Assembly: GCA_009782665.1 (NCBI GenBank)
Contig: WRIP01000004.1
Span: forward strand, 1-22,705
Source: Oscillospiraceae bacterium
GTDB lineage: Bacteria; Bacillota; Clostridia; Oscillospirales; Ruminococcaceae
DNA: 22,705 nt
Direction of reading: 5' to 3'
In this document: positions 14,652 to 22,638 of the stretch, one piece after another
Position numbering within the stretch: position 1 is the stretch's first letter
Layout of the letters: every line of letters begins with the position of its first letter
Notes under the pieces: model-generated
Database searches by the model: none
Told to the model about the DNA's origin: nothing
The model's input: the letters and a program-made list of their open reading frames with translations, nothing else
Position numbers and translations under genes: made by a program

Positions 14652-15643
14652 AATTCCTCGCCATAGAGCATCTGTACTTGACCTAGCATCGCCTGGTACT
14701 GAGCGATGACATAGTCGGGGGAGAGGATTTTGGCATCGGTACCAAACATAAAAATCCAGCTGAGAAAGGTAGGGCTAATCTCGACATCAATCGAGATAGA
14801 AAAATGTGTTTCGTCTACGGTGGTCATAATGAGGTCGGAACCGAATCGGTCTATTACAACCTTAGCGAGGTTGTTATTGAAGATTATCTCCACCCTCTCA
14901 AGTTCTCCGGAATACATCGAAAAACGCGAGTTGAGATGTTGAATGGGATCGAACGCCGATATGAGGTCATTTTGAACCCGCGGTAGTTCAAGTTGTCGGA
15001 CATTCATCATTCGATCAACGCGATAGTTCACTATGGCATCATGATCATCCGACCAAGCAGCGAGATAATAGTTTTCCTCTTTATATAGCAATGCTAATGG
15101 ACTGATTTGATAGAGCAAGCCGCCACGGCGCATGACCCTTTCGGCTCCTTTTGCATATTCAAAGTATCTAAACTGCAGCTGGTTATCTCCTGCGATTGCT
15201 GCATGGATGACATCGATACTGTAGTAGATACTCTCATTCATGTTCTTGATTCGATTGTCGACATATACCTGTCGACGGAGTTCCTTAGCGTGATGACTGC
15301 TGGTCAGTTGCTCTAATTTATGTATGAGTTCAAAACTCTTTCTTCGGGTAACAAATCTGCTGGCACTGACCGCATCCACCAGTAGCTTTAGTTCAGGTAA
15401 CTGAAACAATCTTTGTTGAAGCATATATATGGTTGAGGCAGTTTTCTTAGCTACTATATCCATTCCATGCTCTCTGAGATTATCCAAATCATCATATATG
15501 GATTTTCGCTCGGAACTGATACCGTTAGATTCAAGAAACGCGAGTATCTGTATCATGGTTAATCCATGGTGCTCATCGGTTTCTCGTTCGAATAGTTCCT
15601 TGAGTAACAGGATTTTTTGCTTTTGATATCTACCGGAAACCAT
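14648..15643 (-). CDS. WYL-domain (YafY-like) transcriptional regulator
   Basis: This 331-residue protein has an N-terminal winged-helix DNA-binding domain (about 1-65, with the recognition region SSERKSIYDDLDNLREHG). A WYL domain follows (about 140-215), in which the signature reads ENYYLAAW with NYRVDRM after it. A C-terminal WYL-associated extension (to 331) completes it. WYL domains bind nucleic-acid or nucleotide ligands and regulate stress, phage-defence or metabolic genes. The start has a near-perfect SD (AAAGGAGG, 5 bases before the ATG). It is the first gene of an operon with ispE, so it may regulate its own operon; the target is not known. Confidence 0.92.
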   Translation of the reverse strand: MVSGRYQKQKILLLKELFERETDEHHGLTMIQILAFLESNGISSERKSIYDDLDNLREHGMDIVAKKTASTIYMLQQRLFQLPELKLLVDAVSASRFVTRRKSFELIHKLEQLTSSHHAKELRRQVYVDNRIKNMNESIYYSIDVIHAAIAGDNQLQFRYFEYAKGAERVMRRGGLLYQISPLALLYKEENYYLAAWSDDHDAIVNYRVDRMMNVRQLELPRVQNDLISAFDPIQHLNSRFSMYSGELERVEIIFNNNLAKVVIDRFGSDLIMTTVDETHFSISIDVEISPTFLSWIFMFGTDAKILSPDYVIAQYQAMLGQVQMLYGEEL

Positions 15644-15681
15644 GATAACCTCCTTTGTGGATGTATGTTTTCCTTTTTTTC

Positions 15682-15710
15682 ATTGTAGCGGTAGTAATGG
15701 TTTTTGTAAA
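15682..15710 (-). promoter_or_regulatory. Promoter of the WYL regulator-ispE operon
   Basis: On the minus strand, TTTACA (15705-15710) and TACAAT (15682-15687) are separated by exactly 17 bases, a near-consensus vegetative promoter. Transcription would start near 15675, about 30 bases before the start codon. Confidence 0.75.
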
Positions 15711-16052
15711 CAGCGAACCGAAGGGATGTTGTAGTAGACATATACTATATGAACTCCTAGTAGTTAACATATATCTCATTTTTGATAGAATAGTCGGCAT
15801 AATGGAAATACAAGGCTGATTGAACATACGTCAGGAGAAACCGTGGTTAAGCTGAGGTTTTAACTCTGTTTATAGTATCTTCATTGATACTGTATTCACT
15901 GTTTTGAAGCAGTATTGCATGGCAATAAGCATTGAATAGAGGTCGCTTTTTGTGATATAGTAGGTTAGAAAAATATCTAACTGTTCAAGCAATCGATTCT
16001 ATCCCTGTTTGGGCAAAAAAAGTAAACGAACAGAAAAGGAGTATATTCTGTA
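15711..16052. other. Intergenic region between divergent WYL and PHP-like genes
   Basis: No gene is apparent. A possible rightward promoter is TTGAAT (15932-15937) with TATAGT (15956-15961), 18 bases apart, giving a leader of about 85 bases. Small dyads are present: ATACTG/CAGTAT around 15887-15915, and GTTAGA/TCTAAC around 15964-15982 with a 6-base loop. I see no known riboswitch or tRNA. AAAAGGAG at 16034-16041 is the SD for the next gene. Confidence 0.45.
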
Positions 16053-18479
16053 ATGAGTCAGAATAAGGATTCCGAAAAGACAATATTCAAGGCGCCTTCC
16101 GGAGATTATGAAGTTACCGAATCTAAACCGGTAAAGCGTACCGCTACCCCCAACCCGAAGCCGCCTTCTAGAAAACCCGTAACGAACAGCAGACAAAAAG
16201 CTGCTCCTCCCCCACCTAATAATGCAAAGAAAGGTAAACGCAAAAAGAGAAGGGGAAGAAAGCTGTGGCTGCTGTTGTTGCTCCTTATCCCTATTGTATT
16301 TGTAGCCGCCATTTACCTCGTGCGTGATGTCGATGCTAGGATTGACGATGCGGTTAGAAACCGACTCAGCTATTACAAGGGACCGGACGAAGCACTCGCT
16401 CAATTGGAACCACACAGTTATGTAATCTCCACTCTTGATGAACTCATCATCTATCTTACACACCCCATGTTGAACGAAGGTGACACTATCGTCGTAAATG
16501 ATCACTTTAAAGTTGATTGCGATGAAACCTTTAATGGATATTTAAGGATAGGATTGATTAACTTCGAGTGTACACGTGGTTCAATAACCTTTAATGGTGG
16601 AACGATGGTCCTAGCAAGCGGACGAGAGGAAACAATCGTCATGGATGGGGTATCGTTTGTTGACACTAACCTGTTCATCGATGCCGCATCGGTGGATCTC
16701 ACCTGGAAGGAAGCACCGAGATCAGCAAGAATAAACACCAAGACACTCAACGGTTCACCTAGCCTCATCGAAAATCTTGTCATACCAGCACCCGGCGGCA
16801 AGATGACCATACCCATAACCCTGCAAAACATCTCTTCCTCTAACCAGGATGATATATCTATACAATTTATCTCACCCTACTTTGTGTTCCCGGGTGAAGC
16901 TACCGTCGTATCTGTACCTGCGGGAGGAGCTATTACTATCAACGTAGAATCGATTGTCGCTGAAGGTGGACGTGCCAGAATATATGCCATCGGACTAGAT
17001 TCTTCAGGGCAGAAGGTCATTGAAGGATACAGTGACTATATAGAATTGTTAGGTGGAGGCTACTATTCCGGTGATCCTCATACCCATACCGCTGCGAGCT
17101 ATACCAAACGCGGCGAGAGTACACTGGAAGACAATATATACTATGCCGCACAAAAAGGTCACAGTTTTATCATTAGTGTTGAGAACGACGCTTTTGCCAC
17201 ACAGCTCTCACAAGAAACGGTGGATAACATCGTCGGTGAAAGTGACGTCTTCCTGCAGCTAACCGCACTGGAAACCGGCAGAAGGAATCAGCTCAGACAT
17301 ATTATGCTATATAACTATGACAGTGAAGTGATACCTCGCTCTGACTATGAGGTAACATATCTTCGCAACTACTCTCCGCAGAACGCCATATGGTTGGCAC
17401 AGGATGAAGACCCCGATGTAATAGTATACATCCCACATCCCTTCGGATACGATATGAATATTACCGAGAGCGTCAATAATATCTCGACCCTCTACGGGAT
17501 AACCGGTATTGAGCTGTTGGATCAAACAGCATTCAGTAATTTTACCGAGTTTTTGGTTACCATAAATGTATGGAACAACATCAATATATATAACCGGCAG
17601 CGGGTGTTCGGGATCGGTGCCAGTAACAATATCTACAGTGAATATGTAGGCTCTAGATACACCAAAGGCTTTATGACAAATCTGTCGGAAGAGAACATAT
17701 ATGCCATGTTGCGTGAAGGAGATATGTTTGCCAGCAACGGACCCGAGCTGCGGTTTACCCTTTCGGATGCTAAGATGGGAGAGGATCTCTATGTAGGCTT
17801 GGGTGATACCTTAACCGCAAAGGTATATGCTTCCTCCGAAACTCCGCTGACCACCGTCAGAATCATCAGATATGATATTACCGGAAAATGGGAGGATCTA
17901 TCCCCGGATTATGTACTGGATCTTGACTTTACCGGGAAAAATATCTACGAGTATGAGGCAGTACTCCCCATTGAAGTCGCAACCAATCTAGACAGAAATG
18001 GCGAAGTCATAGTTCAAGACTCGATATACAGACTCGAGGTCAGAAGCGAGTCTTCACCATACTATGATGACATCGGAATGGCATTCGGTAACCCCATTTG
18101 GGTTACTGCCAACGGAGAGAAGGTCGGAACCAGCCCCGCCTTTACCGAAGTCTTCTATGAAGAACACCCTCCTACCGTCGATCTATACGGCTTTGACATC
18201 AATATAGATTTCATCAATAATTTCATCCAAAAGAAATTAGATGAGAGGATGGCTGAGCAGTTTGGAGGAGCTCAGATATATGTGATGGATAACGGAGATT
18301 ACTATATAATCGGAGATTTTACCATCAATGCGTTATGGGCTAATGCTAAGGATGATCAGATTGCTGCCATCAGCTACCACCGATATAACTCGAATAGTTT
18401 GGTAGATACGGTGACGGTGGTAACTTCAGTTCCATCTCAGCTATTGAGGTATGTGAAGACGATATACCTATTGGATTAG
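16053..18479 (+). CDS. Membrane-tethered CehA/McbA-like PHP-domain protein, probably catalytically altered
   Basis: This 808-residue protein starts with a Pro/Lys-rich cytoplasmic segment (1-70), one membrane helix (71-90), then a large extracellular part. Residues about 120-240 look beta-rich, 245-335 resemble an immunoglobulin-like (CARDB-like) domain, and 338-570 match CehA-like PHP metallohydrolases: GDPHTHT (341-346), IPHPFG (461-466) and a MFASNGPELRFTL stretch (558-570) typical of CehA. Two PHP metal motifs are degenerate: TDH is replaced by SVEND (about 376-380), and the SDxH site by GASNN (522-526). A metal-dependent hydrolase activity is therefore doubtful. A 9-bp terminator follows. 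Family resemblance is good; substrate and activity are unknown. Confidence 0.8.
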   Translation: MSQNKDSEKTIFKAPSGDYEVTESKPVKRTATPNPKPPSRKPVTNSRQKAAPPPPNNAKKGKRKKRRGRKLWLLLLLLIPIVFVAAIYLVRDVDARIDDAVRNRLSYYKGPDEALAQLEPHSYVISTLDELIIYLTHPMLNEGDTIVVNDHFKVDCDETFNGYLRIGLINFECTRGSITFNGGTMVLASGREETIVMDGVSFVDTNLFIDAASVDLTWKEAPRSARINTKTLNGSPSLIENLVIPAPGGKMTIPITLQNISSSNQDDISIQFISPYFVFPGEATVVSVPAGGAITINVESIVAEGGRARIYAIGLDSSGQKVIEGYSDYIELLGGGYYSGDPHTHTAASYTKRGESTLEDNIYYAAQKGHSFIISVENDAFATQLSQETVDNIVGESDVFLQLTALETGRRNQLRHIMLYNYDSEVIPRSDYEVTYLRNYSPQNAIWLAQDEDPDVIVYIPHPFGYDMNITESVNNISTLYGITGIELLDQTAFSNFTEFLVTINVWNNINIYNRQRVFGIGASNNIYSEYVGSRYTKGFMTNLSEENIYAMLREGDMFASNGPELRFTLSDAKMGEDLYVGLGDTLTAKVYASSETPLTTVRIIRYDITGKWEDLSPDYVLDLDFTGKNIYEYEAVLPIEVATNLDRNGEVIVQDSIYRLEVRSESSPYYDDIGMAFGNPIWVTANGEKVGTSPAFTEVFYEEHPPTVDLYGFDINIDFINNFIQKKLDERMAEQFGGAQIYVMDNGDYYIIGDFTINALWANAKDDQIAAISYHRYNSNSLVDTVTVVTSVPSQLLRYVKTIYLLD

Positions 18480-18515
18480 ATAGCACTTTAGATATTTTCA
18501 TGAGCTCATATAATG

Positions 18516-18545
18516 AAAACTCCCTACGTCCTGTTGGGAGTTTTT
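18516..18545 (+). terminator. Intrinsic terminator after the PHP-like gene
   Basis: A perfect 9-bp stem (AAAACTCCC at 18516-18524 with GGGAGTTTT at 18536-18544) has an 11-base loop and ends in TTTTT. It lies 36 bases after the stop and argues against starting the methyltransferase gene at an upstream ATG (18513) that would place this terminator inside its coding region. Confidence 0.92.
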
Positions 18546-18559
18546 GTAGACTCATATAT

Positions 18560-18593
18560 TACATTGAGAAATACACAATGTAGATATTACAAT
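18560..18593 (+). promoter_or_regulatory. Promoter with overlapping dyad before the methyltransferase gene
   Basis: TTGAGA (18564-18569) and TACAAT (18588-18593) are 18 bases apart. A perfect 7-bp inverted repeat, TACATTG (18560-18566) and CAATGTA (18576-18582), overlaps the -35 and spacer. That is where a repressor would act, so this may be a regulated promoter. Confidence 0.55.
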
Positions 18594-18659
18594 GAGTATA
18601 TCAGTATTTGTCTCAGAGTCGCCAAACGTATGTCATACAGACAGAAAAGGAATAAATGG

Positions 18660-19490
18660 ATGAAACAGGGAACAACCGGATGGGAACGAGAGAATCGGGT
18701 CCATTTTGACGAAATCGTAGCAAATTATGACCAAATACGCTGGGACTACCCCGATAAGCTGTTCCAGGATGCTCTAAATTATTCTGGTGACGTCGGTAAA
18801 GCTATTGAAATCGGTGCAGGAACCGGAAAAGCTACTCTACCTTTTCTGCAGGCAGGATATCAGCTGACTGTGGTTGAGATGAGTAGAAACATGGTCAACT
18901 TCCTACAGGATAAGTATCATGGATACAGTAACTTTGGAATAGTTCATTCTACCTTTGAGGAATCAAAACTTAACGACGCTAGCTATAGTGTAGTATATGC
19001 AGCCTCCGCCTTTCATTGGGTAGATGCTTCGATAGGATGCCCTAAGGTAATGGAACTGCTGAAACCTGGTGGAGCTTTTGTGCTGTTTCGCAACAATGCG
19101 ATACCGGGTGAGGGTGAGTTGTCGGTTGCGGTACAGGCGGAGTATGATAAACATTATTACTCATACTATGTAATCGACAATCGTCCGACCAGTATATATA
19201 TGATGACTGAAGAGGATTATCTCAAACCGGAAGAACTATATCGGGGGTTCAGACTTAACAGTCTTGAAGAGTACGGGTTCATCGATGTAACTATGAAGTT
19301 ATATACCGAGAGTAAACGATATACTGCGTCTAAGTATATTATGTTACTCGATACCTACTCGGATCATAGAGCATTGCCTGACTCTAATCGTGAAGCACTC
19401 TACTCCGGTATCACAAAAGCTATAAACGCTCATGGAGGATATATGAATCTTGGATGTATCTTTCAGCTATATATGGGACGAAAACCATAA
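18660..19490 (+). CDS. Class I SAM-dependent methyltransferase
   Basis: With the ATG at 18660 this is a 276-residue protein; AAAAGGA lies 8 bases upstream. An ATG at 18513 opens a longer frame, but it would include the preceding terminator and promoter, so I reject it. The SAM-binding motif I is AIEIGAGTGKATLPFL, followed by an acidic end of strand 2 (VVEMS) and VVYAASAFHWVD as motif IV/post-motif. This is the pattern of small-molecule methyltransferases of the ubiE/trans-aconitate type. The substrate is unknown. It stands alone with its own promoter and a terminator shared with the convergent regulator gene. Confidence 0.88.
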   Translation: MKQGTTGWERENRVHFDEIVANYDQIRWDYPDKLFQDALNYSGDVGKAIEIGAGTGKATLPFLQAGYQLTVVEMSRNMVNFLQDKYHGYSNFGIVHSTFEESKLNDASYSVVYAASAFHWVDASIGCPKVMELLKPGGAFVLFRNNAIPGEGELSVAVQAEYDKHYYSYYVIDNRPTSIYMMTEEDYLKPEELYRGFRLNSLEEYGFIDVTMKLYTESKRYTASKYIMLLDTYSDHRALPDSNREALYSGITKAINAHGGYMNLGCIFQLYMGRKP

Positions 19491-19508
19491 GCATGAACTA
19501 ATATATAT

Positions 19509-19555
19509 GAAGCATAACGACTGTTTTATCTACAGTGGTTATGCTTCTTTCTTTT
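19509..19555. terminator. Bidirectional terminator between methyltransferase and XRE regulator genes
   Basis: A 10-bp stem (GAAGCATAAC at 19509-19518 with GTTATGCTTC at 19538-19547) is extended by ACTGT/ACAGT (19520-19524 and 19532-19536) across one mismatch. TTTCTTTT follows on the plus strand, and an AT-rich run follows on the minus strand. It sits between two convergent genes. Confidence 0.85.
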
Positions 19556-19561
19556 GAGTAA

Positions 19562-20431
19562 TCAGATCAGTTCAGGTTGGCCTTTCTTTTTCCGCTTCAA
19601 TTGTTTCTTCGGGAAGATAGCATAGTAAATCGGTATAGTCAGATATACTACCCATCCCGGATGCCATAGGTGTAGGAAAAACCCGCCAGATAGATATATA
19701 AGGGTGACTAAAACTGGGTAGGCAAACCTGTGAAAATCTCGTAGCATAATCGCTGTTATAAAGCTGTCGGCTATGGGGATGATGAAAAAGACAAGCCATG
19801 TAGGATGCCATATCCCGGTAAATAACCCAATAGATATGAAGGTCACAATAGCGATAACGGTTAACGGGATGCGTTGAAGTACATTACGTTTACTGTTTCT
19901 GAATTGTGTGTAATACTGCCATTCCTCGTATCTATCGGATTTTTGGTCATCAGGTACCGGCTCTCCACCGTATTTAGCCATATACTTCCCGTCTTTATCC
20001 TTTACCGACACTCCACTTCGGTCGACATTGACTTTGACATTCTCGTCTACGACATGAATACCATCCCAACCCACATGTACCTTACGATCATCGTTCTCCT
20101 GTACATGTATTCCGTTCCAACCGATATGTACCGACTCTCCTTTTCCGTTTTCGATGTGAATCCCAGAGCTGTTGTCCTCTTTCTTAGAATCTTTTTGAGA
20201 TTCTTCGTTAGAGTTTATACTATCGGTCACATTAATTCCGAATAACTCATCTAGAGAGATACCATATATCTTGGCTAAGAGTATGAGGTTTTCGGTATCG
20301 GGAGAGGCTTCGGCACGTTCCCACTTGCTGATAGCCTGGCGACTGATACCCAACTGTTCTGCCAAACTCTCTTGGGAGTAACCATTCTTCTTGCGCAGTT
20401 CTACTAATTTGCTGGCAATTTCTACATTCAT
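19562..20431 (-). CDS. XRE-family regulator fused to a four-helix membrane domain
   Basis: This 289-residue protein has an N-terminal XRE/Cro helix-turn-helix (about 5-60: YSQESLAEQLGISRQAISKWE). A polar region follows with two tandem beta-like motifs, ESVHIGWNGIHV and RKVHVGWDGIHV (about 109-127), and a weaker third copy (VNVDRSGVSV). The C-terminal part (about 183-272) has four membrane helices forming two similar halves, each with a WHPxW...IPI motif. The architecture suggests a membrane-bound transcription factor sensing envelope state. It has a good SD (AAAGGA) and its own TATAAT at 20463-20468. Autoregulation is possible. The signal and targets are unknown. Confidence 0.85.
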   Translation of the reverse strand: MNVEIASKLVELRKKNGYSQESLAEQLGISRQAISKWERAEASPDTENLILLAKIYGISLDELFGINVTDSINSNEESQKDSKKEDNSSGIHIENGKGESVHIGWNGIHVQENDDRKVHVGWDGIHVVDENVKVNVDRSGVSVKDKDGKYMAKYGGEPVPDDQKSDRYEEWQYYTQFRNSKRNVLQRIPLTVIAIVTFISIGLFTGIWHPTWLVFFIIPIADSFITAIMLRDFHRFAYPVLVTLIYLSGGFFLHLWHPGWVVYLTIPIYYAIFPKKQLKRKKKGQPELI

Positions 20432-20462
20432 TGTTCTGTCCTTTCAAAAAAATCTTACCTCG

Positions 20463-20468
20463 ATTATA
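20463..20468 (-). promoter_or_regulatory. -10 element of the XRE regulator promoter
   Basis: A perfect TATAAT on the minus strand lies 31 bases before the start codon. No good -35 is visible at 16-18 bases, so the promoter may be weak or activator-dependent. Confidence 0.45.
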
Positions 20469-20567
20469 TGAAAAGCTTGTCGGTTGCACTATACATTTTA
20501 CTTTTCATTACCGCAATTATTGGTTGCGAAACGATAAAAAACACGAAAAATCGTATAAAATCTTCAT

Positions 20568-21338
20568 TCAACCTATCTGAAACAGTCTTTTTCCGTTCTC
20601 TGTGGCAATGTCGATTATCTGTTGAGCCGAATAGGAGGGACGGAGTTCAGCAATTGTATCAGCCGCATAGGATATCATATCCGAGCGACAAATCTCATAT
20701 TTACTATCAGGAGGTGGAAGGTATGGACAATCAGTTTCAAGTAACAGTCGATCGATGGGTATCATCCTGACTGCATCTCGCTCAGGCTGTGATTTAGAGT
20801 ATGCTATCGAACACCCGAATCCCATATGCATATCCAAATCTATAAGCTGCTCCATCATCTTAAGCGAACCAGAGAAACGATGGACTACCCCTTTCGGCTT
20901 ATACTCATTAATTAAGGATATGATATCGTTGTGGGCATCTCGATCGTGTATCACGACCGGCAGCTGTCGTTCATTAGCTATTTCCATAAACTCCGCGAAT
21001 AGCTTACGCTGCAGCTCGGGAGGTGTATAGCCATAATGATAGTCAAGTCCAATTTCCCCCACAGCAATAACCTTTTTGTGTTTTAGCAGTTCGAGCAGAC
21101 GCTCTTTCCATCCATCCGTTAAATTTGATGCCGAAGTGGGATGTATACCTGCAGCCGAGAAAACGAAGTCATAGTCTTCTGCAAGTGCTGCTGAATAGAA
21201 GGAACTGTCTTCATCCGATCCGCAGTTTAGAATATATGACACACCGAGGTCGGGCATACCCGAAAGGGTTGCGTACCGGATGTAGTCAAAGAGTCTGTGA
21301 TTGTAATGAGCATGGGTATCAAAGATGTTACTGTACAT
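20568..21338 (-). CDS. TatD-family metal-dependent hydrolase (DNase)
   Basis: This 256-residue protein has all TatD metal and active-site motifs: FDTHAHYNH (H9, H11), GIHP (H66), VAVGEIGLDYHY (E95), VVIHDRDAH (H131), VVHRFSGS (H153) and LLETDCPYLPP (D203). TatD proteins are cytoplasmic TIM-barrel enzymes with 3'-5' exonuclease activity that act in DNA repair and possibly tRNA quality control. The usual Cys in HCFSG is Arg here, a minor change outside the metal ligands. The start at 21338 has only a weak SD, but no better start exists before the first motif. It is not in an obvious operon. The weak hairpin ACGA/TCGT with a T-run near 20538-20550 may end the transcript. Confidence 0.93.
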   Translation of the reverse strand: MYSNIFDTHAHYNHRLFDYIRYATLSGMPDLGVSYILNCGSDEDSSFYSAALAEDYDFVFSAAGIHPTSASNLTDGWKERLLELLKHKKVIAVGEIGLDYHYGYTPPELQRKLFAEFMEIANERQLPVVIHDRDAHNDIISLINEYKPKGVVHRFSGSLKMMEQLIDLDMHMGFGCSIAYSKSQPERDAVRMIPIDRLLLETDCPYLPPPDSKYEICRSDMISYAADTIAELRPSYSAQQIIDIATENGKRLFQIG

Positions 21339-21442
21339 AGTTAAACTCTGAAGAGATATATTAGTTTGATATTAGCACATGAAGAGGATAAAGAGAATAT
21401 CCCAGACTGTTTGGTGTGAGCTTTCAGTCTGAAATAATGAGA

Positions 21443-21480
21443 TAAAACAAGTGGTCACCTCGACAGATCGAGGTGACCAC
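21443..21480 (-). terminator. Strong intrinsic terminator after the zinc-ribbon gene
   Basis: A perfect 12-bp stem (21451-21462 with 21469-21480) closes a 6-base loop. On the minus strand it is followed by TTGTTTTATC. It lies 50 bases after the stop of the zinc-ribbon membrane protein gene and before tatD, so the two are separate transcripts. Confidence 0.85.
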
Positions 21481-21529
21481 CAAAAGAATTATTTGTTGAA
21501 CAAAAGAGCTACTAAAAACACAAAATCAA

Positions 21530-22351
21530 CTATTTGATGATGTTGAATTTTCCGATTATCGGTAGAGGCTTCATTTCACCCTTGGAAGCATTGATTATAC
21601 CGATTACGATAAGAACCAGCGGTGCTAATGAAACCAAGGTAAGCAACAGATTGAGTATGGAATAGATGCTCCAGGGTAGGAAGAAGAAAAGTACTCTTAG
21701 GATACTGACGACAATGGCCAATGCAACATAGAATATCGTTGATACCGTTCCCTGATTACAATGGAATTTGACAAACGGGGAGGTCTTGTGTGTGCCTGCA
21801 ATAAGAGGAACAAAGAATATGAGATATGAGAGAATGGCCATCCCTTTGTTTGCCTGTGCATCGCTAGCGGGATCCTGCGGGGGATTAGGCTGTCCATAAG
21901 GCGGTTGCCCTGCAGGTTGTTGCCATTGTTGCTGCGGGGGCTGTTGCCACTGTTGCGGAGGAGCCTGGACCGGCTGTTGCCACTGCTGTTGAGGAGCAAC
22001 TGGAGGCGGAGGAGGTGCTGCTTGAACCGGAGGAGGAGCTACTTGAACCGGAGGAGGAACCTGAACCGGAGGAGGAACCTGAACCGGAGGAGGAGCTACT
22101 TGAACCGGAGGAGGTGCTGGTTGGAATTGTTGTTCTTGTACCGGAGGTGCTTGAACCGGCGGTGGTGCTGGTTGGAATTGTTGCTCTTGTACCGGAGGTG
22201 CTTGAACCGGTGCTGGTACTGGTTGTTGGAACTGTTGCTCCGGAGGCGCTGCTACGGGAGCTACAGGTGCTGCTGCTAGATCATTTCCGCAAACGGGGCA
22301 GAATCTTGTGCCGTCTTGAACCTGCGTTCCGCATTTTCCACAAAATGCCAT
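21530..22351 (-). CDS. Zinc-ribbon protein with Pro/Gln-rich linker and DUF4870-like membrane domain
   Basis: This 273-residue protein has an N-terminal zinc ribbon with two CxxC pairs (C4/C7 and C18/C21). A long repetitive Pro/Gln/Val-rich linker (about 27-170) and a C-terminal membrane domain (about 173-262, three or four helices) follow, with the SPFVKFHCNQGT motif typical of DUF4870-like proteins. The function is unknown; such proteins are common in Bacillota and are thought to sit in the cytoplasmic membrane. A good SD (AAAAGGAG) and a near-consensus promoter precede it. The linker contains perfect and near-perfect DNA repeats that could vary in length between strains. Confidence 0.85.
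   Translation of the reverse strand: MAFCGKCGTQVQDGTRFCPVCGNDLAAAPVAPVAAPPEQQFQQPVPAPVQAPPVQEQQFQPAPPPVQAPPVQEQQFQPAPPPVQVAPPPVQVPPPVQVPPPVQVAPPPVQAAPPPPPVAPQQQWQQPVQAPPQQWQQPPQQQWQQPAGQPPYGQPNPPQDPASDAQANKGMAILSYLIFFVPLIAGTHKTSPFVKFHCNQGTVSTIFYVALAIVVSILRVLFFFLPWSIYSILNLLLTLVSLAPLVLIVIGIINASKGEMKPLPIIGKFNIIK
22020..22230 (-). repeat. Tandem repeats coding for the Pro/Gln-rich linker
   Basis: Units of 18-24 bases encoding VPPPVQ or VAPPPVQ recur in the first half (about 22020-22115). Two near-identical units of about 54 bases encoding APPVQEQQFQPAPPPVQ follow (about 22110-22220). The units differ by few bases, so the tract has probably expanded recently by slippage. The plus strand is rich in GGAGGAGG. 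Confidence 0.85.
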
Positions 22352-22426
22352 AATACTTTCTCCTTTTGGTTGATGTGTAGGTTTTACCCCTAATCTCTAA
22401 TACTTATGGATCGTTGATACATTTAT

Positions 22427-22455
22427 ATAATACTATATCGATTAAAAATATGCAA
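22427..22455 (-). promoter_or_regulatory. Promoter of the zinc-ribbon protein gene
   Basis: On the minus strand, TTGCAT (22450-22455) and TATTAT (22427-22432) are separated by exactly 17 bases. The predicted start near 22420 gives a leader of about 70 bases. Confidence 0.7.
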
Positions 22456-22638
22456 AGCATAAAGCGATACAGAATATACCTCGTAGTGAGCTGTCAGGTC
22501 CTTTAGGTTGTTCGGTAGTATATATTGGAACCAAGAACTGTCAACTAAAGAATAGAAGAGTAACAGAGTGTCATCATTTTCGAAATTATATCATAGTTTG
22601 AAAAAAGATACTATACTCAGAATCATTCATAAAAATAT
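22456..22638. other. AT-rich intergenic region, nothing else recognised
   Basis: I see no gene, tRNA, hairpin terminator or repeat that I can support between the promoter at 22427-22455 and the possible coding tail at 22639. Confidence 0.4.

Noticed and set aside
15999..16505. Minus-strand frame of 168 codons opposite the PHP-like gene start
   Set aside because: It is antisense to a well-supported gene with SD, membrane helix and domains, and shows no family motif.
18513..18659. N-terminal extension of the methyltransferase from an ATG at 18513
   Set aside because: It would run through a perfect terminator and a good promoter, while the ATG at 18660 has a well-placed SD.
22015..22353. Plus-strand frame with LEPEEE/EPEEE repeats
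   Set aside because: It is the antisense reading of the Pro/Gln repeat tract of the zinc-ribbon protein. It has no SD or domain, and its repeats follow from the other strand.
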